Source: Algoriphagus aquimarinus (lineage in GTDB: Bacteria > Bacteroidota > Bacteroidia > Cytophagales > Cyclobacteriaceae). From it: 64,000 nt of DNA. Below, piece after piece: positions 16,447 to 23,628 of the stretch. The position numbers were made by a program, and so were the translations under genes. Position 1 is the stretch's first letter; each line of letters begins with the position of its first letter. A model generated the notes under the pieces. It was not told where the DNA came from. It saw only the letters and a list, made by a program, of their open reading frames with translations, and ran no database searches. The stretch lies in contig NZ_FOKK01000010.1 in assembly GCF_900112005.1 (NCBI RefSeq), positions 62,001 to 126,000 on the forward strand, read 5' to 3'.

Positions 16447-16567
16447 AAATAAGAGTTGAATTCTTGATTTCCGGTGAAAAAAAAATGACCCTTTTTAAGG
16501 TGGAAAACTCTCTAATCTGGTAAGAGATGCAATTGAAAGTAGTGGAGTTTAGATTAGGTAGTTATAA
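16447..16567. repeat. 120-bp slot-border repeat, copy 1
   Basis: Homologous to 20796-20914, roughly 75-80% identical by eye (shared blocks GTTGAATTC / GCTGAATTC, TTTTTAAGGTGGAAA, GTAGTGGAGTTTAGATTAG / GTAGTAAAGTTTGGATTAG). In each copy it directly abuts an attC-like site. It follows the HPP stop codon here and runs into the S51 peptidase gene in the other copy. Confidence 0.75.
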
Positions 16568-16694
16568 CGGTTTGCAGATTTGCGATGGGCGGGATTTTTA
16601 CCACTGAACTTTATGCGGAGCACAAAACTTTCGGCTACCACTGAACTGTCTGCGGAGCACGAAACCCCGCCTATTGCAAATGTGCTGTTAGCGG
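16562..16694 (-). repeat. attC-like recombination site 1
   Basis: An imperfect inverted repeat of about 130 bp. The left arm (16564-16599, TAACGGTTTGCAGATTTGCG then GGGCGGGATTT) mirrors the right arm (16661-16694, AAACCCCGCC, TTGCAAATGTGC, GTTAGCGG). Read on the minus strand it begins GCCGCTAAC and ends in CCG|TTATAAC. It directly follows the stop of the 710-aa gene, as attC follows the gene in an integron cassette. Confidence 0.7.
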
Positions 16695-18888
16695 CTGGGC
16701 TTCTATTCGCTGTCAAACTTTTCAAGTCCATCTGTAAACTCTTTTAACTTGGGTATTGCAATCTCTAATTCTAAAAAGTACGAGTCAAATAGAATCATTG
16801 GTTTAGCAAATTCATATGTCAATGTTCTTTTTGAAAGTGAATCCATCAATAATGTTGTCATTTTGTTTGATAGTGAGAAGTAGTCAAGCATAAAGTCAAT
16901 TGTTAGTGATTTACCTGTCCATACATTAAACGTTCCGCTCTCTGTTCGCATTCTACCTTTCGTAAGCATATTTATTACTTCGTTGATATTTCTAATGGGA
17001 TACTTAAAAATATTGCCATTAAAAAGTCTGTTACTTAATACAATGCAGGATGATATTCTATTAATTCCAACTGTCTTAATTCCAAGTTTCCTTTCTAAAA
17101 TTGGGAGCAATTTTCCCTCTTGGAAACTTCTATTTATTTTGTCAAGTTGACTTTCAGCCTTTCTAATATAGTCATAAGTTGTTCTTAGGTCATATGAACT
17201 TACTGGATGTAATGTATGCTTGCATTCAAACACAAACAATGTGTCTTGATATACTGCACACACATCAATGTCAGTATCACCTATTTCTGTTTCAGAATAT
17301 GCCGGTATTGAAATTGAATTAAATGTTTCTTTGAGTTCGGAAACTAATGTCTCACCTGAATTTAATAACCCTGAATTGGATTGTTTATATTCGGATGCAA
17401 ACAAATTTCTAATGGAATTTGAGTTTGCGAAAATTGATAATGGAATTAGAAAACTATTGTTTAAATATAAAATTGGATGGTATTGTAAATCAAAAATAAA
17501 ATCTGAACCTGGCTCCCAACAAACAATATCAAGAAATGAATCAATTTTTTCAGATGGAAGAAGTTTTCCAAGAAACTCGTAAAACTGCTCAACTTGATAG
17601 ACAGGGATTAAAGAACGAAATAATAAATCAGTATCAATTTTTTCTATTTTATAAATCTCCTTTGCAAACATTAAATAGAACAATACGAAGACCCTTCTTA
17701 CTTTAATAAACTCATAAAGCGTTAAATCGTCTTTGACTTTTATTTTGTTTAAGTCTGTTGGGTTTAGTAGTTGCTCCTTAAATATCAAAGAGAGATAAAT
17801 TACTTCATCTTTAAAGAGATTGTCGGGTTTGATAAATTTTTCAATAATAAATTCATAGATAGGCTCTGGTAATTCAACCCTGTATCTTGGATAATTATGC
17901 GTTTCAGTCAGCTTGAAAATTTTTAATTCTTCTTGGCTGTTTAGCTTTTCTACAAGTTCCTCAATAGATGCTGCTTCAATAGTATTTACTCTGTCATTAG
18001 CTTGTTGTATTTCAGTTCTTATATATCCTGCTCGTATTGATTTTTCAAAATCCTCAAAAGGAGGATTTATATATAATTGTCCTGCAACAAGACTACAACT
18101 ATAGTCAAAGTGGTCAATCATCACTTCAAACTCTTTAAAGTCCGAGTAATAACAAGCAGGGATTATTAATTTACTTATCTCTCCACTTCTAATGTATTCT
18201 TCTGAAACAAATCCCGTATTGATGTTATCGCTGTTAATTCTATCTGTATAAATGTGAATTAAAAATGAAACAGCAGAAGAAATATCCTCCTTTGGTCTAT
18301 TTGTAATTTCAGATAAGTCGGTATTTGTTTTTGGATAAAAGCCAGATAAAAAAAGAAAGTCAGTAGCAGATAATAGCGTTTTAACTATTGATTTGTCTTT
18401 GTGCTTTCTTTCAAAACGTTTTAGCTCTTCAACAATGTGTCGTTCAAAAGCATTGTATGAATCTAAAACTGTTGAATAGTTTATTATGCTGTCAAGATAT
18501 GTGAATGTTTCGTTTGAAAAGTGACCATACTCTTTGCAAATTTCAACAAGTTCAGTGGCAATTGATTTTACTATGCACTTTTTGTTTGCATAACGTGAGT
18601 ATCTAAAAATGCCTTTTCTCCTTATAAAATCAAAAGTATCATCGGGTGCATAGAATAGAGTAACAAGGAGTGTGTTTCTTGCAATTAAATAATCTGCATT
18701 TAAAACAGAGGTCTCTATTTTTTTTAAAAGCTCTTTTATGACTTTCTTGGATGGAGTATTGTTCTTATTGTCAATTATGTTCTTTTTTAGAACACTCTTG
18801 TCAACCTTCTTAAAGTTTATTTTTTCAAAATCCATAAGTCACTATTTGTCGTCTGATTGGTGAGCTGTCGTCATAGCCTTGCCGCTAA
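16568..18888 (-). mobile_element. Gene-cassette-like unit A (slot 1)
   Basis: A 2,321-bp unit bounded by two G|TT junctions on the minus strand: AATAAG|TTAGCGGC at 18889/18888 and AAACCG|TTATAAC at 16568/16567. The first eight bases (TTAGCGGC) are the exact complement of the first bases of its own attC-like site (GCCGCTAA), the relation expected when a circular cassette is opened by an integron integrase. It holds one gene. Confidence 0.65.
16703..18835 (-). CDS. Cassette-borne protein with PD-(D/E)xK nuclease-like motif
   Basis: A 710-aa protein of no family I recognise. Most of it (residues 1-490) is helical and charged. Near residues 515-539 is the pattern ETEIGDTDIDV...FVFECK, that is Glu515, Asp522/Asp524, Glu537 and Lys539, the usual core of Mrr/NERD-like PD-(D/E)xK nucleases. 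No signal peptide or membrane segment is seen, so it is probably cytoplasmic. It fills cassette unit A alone, with Lys/Ile/Asn-rich, AT-rich coding unlike neighbouring core genes, a sign of transfer. A role in defence against foreign DNA is plausible but unproven. Confidence 0.7.
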   Translation of the reverse strand: MDFEKINFKKVDKSVLKKNIIDNKNNTPSKKVIKELLKKIETSVLNADYLIARNTLLVTLFYAPDDTFDFIRRKGIFRYSRYANKKCIVKSIATELVEICKEYGHFSNETFTYLDSIINYSTVLDSYNAFERHIVEELKRFERKHKDKSIVKTLLSATDFLFLSGFYPKTNTDLSEITNRPKEDISSAVSFLIHIYTDRINSDNINTGFVSEEYIRSGEISKLIIPACYYSDFKEFEVMIDHFDYSCSLVAGQLYINPPFEDFEKSIRAGYIRTEIQQANDRVNTIEAASIEELVEKLNSQEELKIFKLTETHNYPRYRVELPEPIYEFIIEKFIKPDNLFKDEVIYLSLIFKEQLLNPTDLNKIKVKDDLTLYEFIKVRRVFVLFYLMFAKEIYKIEKIDTDLLFRSLIPVYQVEQFYEFLGKLLPSEKIDSFLDIVCWEPGSDFIFDLQYHPILYLNNSFLIPLSIFANSNSIRNLFASEYKQSNSGLLNSGETLVSELKETFNSISIPAYSETEIGDTDIDVCAVYQDTLFVFECKHTLHPVSSYDLRTTYDYIRKAESQLDKINRSFQEGKLLPILERKLGIKTVGINRISSCIVLSNRLFNGNIFKYPIRNINEVINMLTKGRMRTESGTFNVWTGKSLTIDFMLDYFSLSNKMTTLLMDSLSKRTLTYEFAKPMILFDSYFLELEIAIPKLKEFTDGLEKFDSE

Positions 18889-19355
18889 CTTATTATATAC
18901 GCAACTCCCTCTCCCTTTCTCTAAACCTACTAAACTTTTCTAAATTCTCAATCACCCTTTTGAGTGAATAAACCTACTTTATCCGACCGCAAACGGATAC
19001 TATCGAATACAAACGACTAGCTACCGACTTAGCGCAAACCGATCCCCCAACTTTGGATCATAAGTTTTTCCTCTGGCGAAAACGACAAACAAATTTTCTA
19101 ACCAAAACAACAAACATCATGAATGCGCTAAGAAACAAAGTACAGCTAATCGGTCACCTAGGAGCCAAAGTAGAATTGAAAACCCTAGAAAGTGGCAAAA
19201 TCGTGGGCAACGTAAACATCGCTACCAACGAGTCCTACAAAAATCAAAAAGGTGAGAAAATCACCGAAACTACCTGGCACAGATTGGTGATCTGGGGTAA
19301 GAATGCTGAGATCCTAGACAAGTACACCGATAAAGGATCTGAGATCGCAGTCGAG
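18889..19355. repeat. ssb promoter and 5' coding repeat, copy 1
   Basis: From TTATATACGCAAC (18893) through the first two thirds of ssb. It matches 22407-22987 apart from a 110-bp insertion in the second copy. By my count about 11 differences occur in the roughly 240 nt before the coding region and only one in 19137-19354, after which similarity falls abruptly. Confidence 0.9.
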
Positions 19356-19490
19356 GGAAAAATCAGCAATCGAGACTATACCGATAATGATGGAGTGAAG
19401 CGCTACATCACCGAGATCGTGGTAAATGAAATACTGCTGATGGGCGAAAAAACGGCTAAATTAAATCAAGAAGCAGATCTGCCTTTTTAA
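19119..19490 (+). CDS. ssb: Single-stranded DNA-binding protein, intact copy
   Basis: A 123-aa OB-fold protein starting MNALRNKVQLIGHLG. It has conserved WHRLVIWGKNAEILDKYTDKG and ends in the acidic-hydrophobic tail EADLPF that recruits repair proteins. ATG 19119 is chosen because an upstream TTG extension (19053) is not typical of SSB. Compared with main SSBs of Bacteroidota it is short, with almost no linker. Its upstream region and 5' two thirds are duplicated at 22.4-23.0 kb. It lies next to the G|TT junction that opens cassette unit A. Confidence 0.95.
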   Translation: MNALRNKVQLIGHLGAKVELKTLESGKIVGNVNIATNESYKNQKGEKITETTWHRLVIWGKNAEILDKYTDKGSEIAVEGKISNRDYTDNDGVKRYITEIVVNEILLMGEKTAKLNQEADLPF

Positions 19491-19522
19491 GGAAATTAAG
19501 ATAAAGCGGTAAAAGTCAAAAA

Positions 19523-19552
19523 AGGCTGGGAGTTCAGAACTTCCAGCCTTTT
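19523..19552. terminator. Bidirectional terminator between ssb and S51 gene
   Basis: GGCTGGGAGTTC and GAACTTCCAGCC form a 12-bp stem with one wobble pair. Flanked by AAAAAA on the left and TTTT on the right, so it can serve both convergent genes. Confidence 0.8.
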
Positions 19553-19598
19553 CCTGTAGGTAAATCAAATAGCGCATGCAAGCGATAATCTTAACTCA

Positions 19599-20879
19599 CT
19601 AATCCGTCGTCCTATTGAATCGTTGGTTTTGCCCGTCAATAAATTGATGGGTCTTTTTATCAAAGCCAATAATTCTGCCCGAACTATCTCTTACAAAATG
19701 AAACCATAGTTCCGCGTCTGTGTCAAAAAACACATCCTTTTCGTACGCATAAATCGGAATGCGGTCAAGAACTAAATTTCGTCTGTATCCTTGAAATTTC
19801 AAGGTATCGTTCTCAATCAGCATATTATTCCAGAAGACCTTACTTTTTTCATATAAGTATTCTCCAACATACTCTTGTAACTCCTCAGTTGAAATTGCTT
19901 GTGGTTCTATAAACTTATTTAGTTGAATCCGTCGCTCTTTCAGATTGTATTTATCTCCATTTTTCAAGAGATAGAATTTATTTTCCCCAGATTCAAGCGT
20001 ATCAATCTCATTGTAATAAGGCGACCAAAATGTCCGGTCGTAAATAGCCACATACTTATTGCCTATTACTTCAAATTCATTCCCCTGCACCAAAATCCCC
20101 GTGTCTTCGTCTATCCCAACACCCAATAATTCTGGCCGGATTTTCAACAACTCAAACATATCATACTGCCTATTGCGATAAAGATGATGCTGGTCAAAGG
20201 CTGTATTTGTCACAAAGCCAAAACCAACCTCAGGATCTCCCATGATCTGGTAATTCCCGTCATCACCCCTTCCGCCTCTAACCAAATAAGAACCTTGGAT
20301 GGACGCGCCTGCTGAATGCCCGCCAATAATCCCACCGCGATTTAAAACGTCCTTTAATTCTGTGTACGTTTTGGTATTCAAATAGGCATCTGCCAATCGC
20401 CATTGCCTGCCGCCTTCAAGCCAAACGGCTGTGGCGGATTTCAAAGGTTCTATAAATTCATCCGTATCTGCAAACAGGGAATCTCTTGTATGCATAAATT
20501 GTACATCAATAAATCCACGCGCTTTAAAATCCCTTTCCAAAATCTTGAATTCCGGATCGTAATTAATGGAGTTCTCATCGAAAGCCGTAGGAATGACAAC
20601 AAGTTTGGCCGAATCTCCACCGGCTAATTCCAAGAACACTTGCCACATGTCATCAGTCATCCCTCCTCCACCTATTAGCAAAGCCCCATTGCTAGGACCT
20701 ATAGATTGGGTTTTTGAGGGGATGGTATTTGTCTCGGGATTTTGGCAAGAAATACCCAAAATCAGAAGTAATACTAATGGTAGTTTATATAAAAAATAAA
20801 GAGCTGAATTCCTGATTTTCGGTGATAGCAAAATGGATTTTTTAAGGTGGAAACTTCTCGGGTTTGGTAAGAATGGCAA
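19599..20879 (-). CDS. Cyanophycinase-like peptidase S51 family lipoprotein, altered start
   Basis: A 426-codon frame. The catalytic nucleophile motif GGHSAGAS (about residue 184) and the surrounding LLIGGGGMTDDMW, VIPTAF and WLEGGRQWRLADA fit the cyanophycinase/type-1 glutamine amidotransferase-like S51 family; the activity may be hydrolysis of beta-aspartyl peptides. A lipoprotein signal (LPLVLLLILGISC) is visible at about residues 33-46, but there is no ATG before it: the only upstream start in frame is TTG at 20879, inside the 120-bp slot-border repeat. The native start seems to have been replaced by the repeat, so expression is uncertain. Confidence 0.75.
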   Translation of the reverse strand: MPFLPNPRSFHLKKSILLSPKIRNSALYFLYKLPLVLLLILGISCQNPETNTIPSKTQSIGPSNGALLIGGGGMTDDMWQVFLELAGGDSAKLVVIPTAFDENSINYDPEFKILERDFKARGFIDVQFMHTRDSLFADTDEFIEPLKSATAVWLEGGRQWRLADAYLNTKTYTELKDVLNRGGIIGGHSAGASIQGSYLVRGGRGDDGNYQIMGDPEVGFGFVTNTAFDQHHLYRNRQYDMFELLKIRPELLGVGIDEDTGILVQGNEFEVIGNKYVAIYDRTFWSPYYNEIDTLESGENKFYLLKNGDKYNLKERRIQLNKFIEPQAISTEELQEYVGEYLYEKSKVFWNNMLIENDTLKFQGYRRNLVLDRIPIYAYEKDVFFDTDAELWFHFVRDSSGRIIGFDKKTHQFIDGQNQRFNRTTD

Positions 20880-20914
20880 TTCAAAGTAGTAAAGTTTGGA
20901 TTAGGAATCCATAA
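20796..20914. repeat. 120-bp slot-border repeat, copy 2
   Basis: Second copy of 16447-16567. It abuts attC-like site 2 on its right and supplies the first codons of the S51 reading frame on its left. Confidence 0.75.
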
Positions 20915-21040
20915 CGGTTTAGCTAAGAAACGTGGGGATTCCGAAGTTCTTGTCTGTCCGCCGAAACCAAAGCTGGCTACGGAGCGAAAACCTTGCTGCT
21001 ATTCGTTCACCCGCCATAAGCTATATGATTTGTTAGCGCT
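20909..21040 (-). repeat. attC-like recombination site 2
   Basis: Between unit B's gene and the 120-bp repeat. The left end TCCATAACGGTTTAGCTAAG and right end ATAAGCTATATGATTTGTTA then GCGCT form a weak inverted repeat sharing TAAC/GTTA, TAGCT/AGCTA and GGGG/CCCG blocks. On the minus strand it begins AGCGCTAAC and ends AAACCG|TTATGG, closely like the end of site 1. Confidence 0.6.
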
Positions 21041-21594
21041 CAGGCTTTTTTTATTTTTTTCTATTCAATACTTGTCTAAAATAACGGTTCAAAAGTCCTG
21101 GGCCTTGAAACCTTTTCATAACCACTGGACTTGCTTCCAATTCAGCTTGTCTATATTCCTCTTTGTCTGAGTCGAAACTGCCGAGATAAACCATTCTGTA
21201 AATTTTGTCGTCAGGCTGTTCTTGATTAGCTTGTCGTAAAAGTTCATTTCCTTCTCTTTCTAAATCTTCATAATTCCCGTATTCGTAAGGAAAAATAGAA
21301 ACTGTCCAACCTGCGATAAACTTGAATTCGGTATAGTTCTGAAATCTTTTTTTTCCGTCCTCATACATCTCTTGCAGTTTTTGTCTGAGGCTTATTCGTT
21401 CATGAAATTCTGAAGAAGCGTCCTCAATTGCTGTCCACAGGAAAAAGTAGAAGTGTTTCCAAATTTCAAAGTCTGACGGATTAGTTTGATAGAGTCGATT
21501 GTAAGATTCGAAAGCTTGGTCGAAATCTCCGCTGTCTTCTATTTCCAATATGTCCTTTATAGTTTCCAATGTTATTTTTTCAGCTTAGCGGTAA
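20915..21594 (-). mobile_element. Gene-cassette-like unit B (slot 2)
   Basis: A 680-bp unit from CCCG|TTACCGCT (21595/21594) to AAACCG|TTATGG (20915/20914). Its first bases TTACCGCT complement the start of its own attC-like site (AGCGCTAAC) at all but one position. It holds one gene. Confidence 0.6.
21051..21569 (-). CDS. Cassette-borne 172-aa protein, TPR-like, unknown function
   Basis: Starts at TTG (no ATG is available upstream within the unit). The N-terminus ILEIEDSGDFDQAFESYNRLYQTNPSDFEIWKHF resembles a tetratricopeptide repeat, and a second helical pair may follow at about residues 78-135. It is acidic in the middle and basic at the end (RYFRQVLNRKK), with no signal peptide. No family was recognised. 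It is the only gene of unit B and starts 25 nt after the unit's G|TT junction. Confidence 0.65.
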   Translation of the reverse strand: METIKDILEIEDSGDFDQAFESYNRLYQTNPSDFEIWKHFYFFLWTAIEDASSEFHERISLRQKLQEMYEDGKKRFQNYTEFKFIAGWTVSIFPYEYGNYEDLEREGNELLRQANQEQPDDKIYRMVYLGSFDSDKEEYRQAELEASPVVMKRFQGPGLLNRYFRQVLNRKK

Positions 21595-21722
21595 CGGGAT
21601 TCAGCTAAGAAACACGGGGCAGTTCGAAGCAATTTCCTGTTTGTTAAAGTATAAATTTGATCGGAAAAAAAAACTTTCTATCCCCACTGATCGCCCCATG
21701 TTTTCTTAGGTGATGTTGGCCA
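21588..21722 (-). repeat. attC-like recombination site 3
   Basis: The clearest of the three. Left arm CAGCTAAGAAACACGGGGC (21602-21620) against right arm GCCCCATGTTTTCTTAG (21693-21709), with GTAAC on the left and GTTGGCC on the right. On the minus strand it begins GGCCAACATCACC and ends CCCG|TTACC. Confidence 0.7.
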
Positions 21723-22406
21723 CATTATTTTTATTTTTCGTCAAACATTAACACCATTTCATAGTAGAGGTTAATTGCTATTATTAATCGAGTCAGGCTG
21801 TTTTCTAAATCTTTGTCTGTTAAATTCTCCTCTAACATACCTGCTACAAGTCCGGGGCTCAATCCTGGAACTGCTTTAATTGCTTCCAAATATTCATTAA
21901 TTATATTATTCTTGTTTTGCTTTATCAGACAATTAAGATATTTGCCCTCTGGATTTGTGCTATATGGCTCAAATTCATCATCTGATTTTGTTTGAGGCTC
22001 GTCAATAGTGATAATTTCAATGTCGTCATAACTCTCAACTGATGAAAGCGGTACCCATATTTCGTCAAAGGTTTTTGATTTCTTAATTCTTGCCAATATT
22101 TCCTTGCTATCTTTTGAAAGGAAAAAGCTTGGCGGTATGTTCATCATTTTTATGTCTTGGAGGAACGATTTGTAAGATTGTCCCAAATTTTTTCCTTTGT
22201 ATTTGTTTTTCAATTCCGTTTCAAAGGTCTGGGCAGCTTCATTAAGTAATGAAATATCTTCCTTCGACATACAGTCCTTTAAATTGTCTGCATAATCTAC
22301 CAAGGTCTGAGATGAACAGATTGTTGTTGTTGTTGTTGTTAAAAGAAGGAATACAAAAATTAATGCTCTAATGTTCATTTTGGTTTTTTCTTAATACTGA
22401 GGCCAA
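21595..22406 (-). mobile_element. Gene-cassette-like unit C (slot 2)
   Basis: An 812-bp unit from ACAAACG|TTGGCC (22407/22406) to CCCG|TTACC. TTGGCC at its start exactly complements GGCCAA at the start of its own attC-like site 3. Adjacent to ssb copy 2 on one side and unit B on the other. Confidence 0.65.
21731..22378 (-). CDS. Cassette-borne secreted protein of unknown function
   Basis: A 215-aa protein with a signal peptide (IRALIFVFLLLTTTTTT then ICSSQ). The six threonines come from a (GTT)n microsatellite on the plus strand at about 22321-22337. The mature part is helical and acidic, with DISLLNEAAQTFETELKNKY and a C-terminal helix LTRLIIAINLYYEMVLMF. No family was recognised. It is the only gene of unit C and begins 28 nt inside its G|TT junction. 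Its export makes a role at the cell surface or in the periplasm likely. Confidence 0.7.
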   Translation of the reverse strand: MNIRALIFVFLLLTTTTTTICSSQTLVDYADNLKDCMSKEDISLLNEAAQTFETELKNKYKGKNLGQSYKSFLQDIKMMNIPPSFFLSKDSKEILARIKKSKTFDEIWVPLSSVESYDDIEIITIDEPQTKSDDEFEPYSTNPEGKYLNCLIKQNKNNIINEYLEAIKAVPGLSPGLVAGMLEENLTDKDLENSLTRLIIAINLYYEMVLMFDEK

Positions 22407-22987
22407 CGTTTGTATATACGCAACTCCCTCTCCCCTTCTCTAAACCTACTAAACTTTTCTAAATTCTCAATCACCCTTTTGAGTGAATAAACCCACTTTA
22501 TCCGATCACAAACGGATACTATCGAATACAAACGACTAGCTACCGACTTAGCGCAGACCGATCCCCCAACTTTGGATCATAAGTTTTTTGGCTAGCGAAA
22601 ACGACAAACAAATTTTCTAACCAAAACAACAAACATTATGAATGCGCTAAGAAATCGAGCGAGATAAAAAAGTCCCACACTTGATAATTGTAAGTCAAGC
22701 GAGATTCTCCCGAAGAAAAATCGGGACAGGCTATATGACCGCTGAAAAACAATTATAAACAGATGAAACAAAGTACAGCTAATCGGTCACCTAGGAGCCA
22801 AAGTAGAATTGAAAACCTTAGAAAGTGGCAAAATCGTGGGCAACGTAAACATCGCTACCAACGAGTCCTACAAAAATCAAAAAGGTGAGAAAATCACCGA
22901 AACTACCTGGCACAGATTGGTGATCTGGGGTAAGAATGCTGAGATCCTAGACAAGTACACCGATAAAGGATCTGAGATCGCAGTCGA
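22407..22987. repeat. ssb promoter and 5' coding repeat, copy 2
   Basis: Matches 18889-19355 except for the insertion at 22655-22768. It begins with TTTGTATATACGCAAC directly at the G|TT junction of unit C. Confidence 0.9.
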
Positions 22988-23123
22988 AGGAAAAATATCC
23001 AACCGTGACTACAGTGATAAAGATGGCGTAAAGCGCTATATCTCCGAAATCATTGTGAATGACTTCCTCCTAATGGGCGAAAAAACTGCGAAGATGAAAG
23101 AAGAAGCTGATCTGCCTTTTTAG
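22638..23123 (+). pseudogene. ssb: ssb copy 2, interrupted after codon 6
   Basis: The ATG at 22638 and the codons MNALRN match copy 1, but a 110-bp insertion brings a stop codon at 22665. After it the SSB frame resumes at 22767, directly behind an in-frame TGA, and stays open to the ADLPF tail, lacking only a start codon. A TTG at 22809 could start a 104-aa form without the first strand. The 3' 136 nt differ from copy 1 at about 31 positions while the preceding 218 nt differ at one, a mosaic pattern. The preserved reading frame suggests recent loss or unusual initiation. Confidence 0.8.
22655..22768. mobile_element. Small insertion in ssb copy 2
   Basis: About 110 bp absent from copy 1, flanked by GAAA on both sides (22651-22654 and 22765-22768), like a 4-bp target duplication. 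It contains two GCGAGAT words and a hairpin TCCCGA...TCGGGA (about 22718-22736). No coding capacity and no clear terminal inverted repeats. Confidence 0.6.
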
Positions 23124-23146
23124 AAAGGAGACGAAAAAATGATAAA

Positions 23147-23178
23147 GGTTGGAAGCAGGTAAGCATCCAACCCTTTTT
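23147..23178 (+). terminator. Terminator after ssb copy 2
   Basis: GGTTGGA (23147-23153) and TCCAACC (23166-23172) form a 7-bp stem with a 12-nt loop, followed by a C and six T. Confidence 0.7.
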
Positions 23179-23284
23179 TAGTATAAATCTCTACTGCGCC
23201 ACATAGGTAGGTTATACCGATCGTGCCGTTGGTACTCGTGGAATTATTATTTCATCTCAAAACTCAGAATTGTCTTCTGGGCTT

Positions 23285-23479
23285 TTACTGATCTAACCCT
23301 TGCAAGAGGTGTAATATTTCGATAGGGAAGGAATGATAGGCCCCAATTATATCAAACAAAATATTTGGCTCATCATCCAAATCTTTTGCTCCGATTGTGC
23401 CATCGTCACAACCACTATCAGCCTCGAATCTAGATAAGCCAAATTCTAGTCCATATGGAAGAACCCCAGAACACGAAAG
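23285..23479 (-). pseudogene. Possible gene remnant
   Basis: A minus-strand frame of about 64 codons with no ATG, ending LFDIIGAYHSFPIEILHLLQ just before its TAA. The composition looks protein-like (acidic stretch DDGTIGAKDLDDEPN) but no family was recognised. It could be the tail of a gene cut off when the ssb-linked slot was formed. The rest of 23180-23556 holds nothing else I can name. Confidence 0.3.
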
Positions 23480-23556
23480 TCACGATGGCTATATATACTA
23501 TACTGGGTCACAGATCAGCCAGTAAGTCAATTAGCCAGTGCCGATTTTTCCTAAGC

Positions 23557-23592
23557 AAAAAAACACCCCAAGAAGTATCTCTCCTCTTGGGG
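23557..23592 (-). terminator. Terminator of the AhpD-like gene
   Basis: On the minus strand CCCCAAGA and TCTTGGGG form an 8-bp stem, followed by TGTTTTTTT, 37 nt after the stop codon. Confidence 0.75.
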
Positions 23593-23628
23593 GCCAATCA
23601 TATTCAATATACTTGCTTTACTAGAAGC

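Noticed and set aside
16549..16731. 60-codon ORF over attC-like site 1
   Set aside because: Lies inside the inverted repeat; the open frame is a by-product of the structure.
22763..22808. ATG at 22763 as a new start for ssb copy 2
   Set aside because: It is out of frame with the SSB coding sequence by one base.
16447..23123. Classical transposon or prophage as the cause of the accessory region
   Set aside because: No transposase, tyrosine or serine recombinase, phage gene or long terminal inverted repeat was found between the borders.
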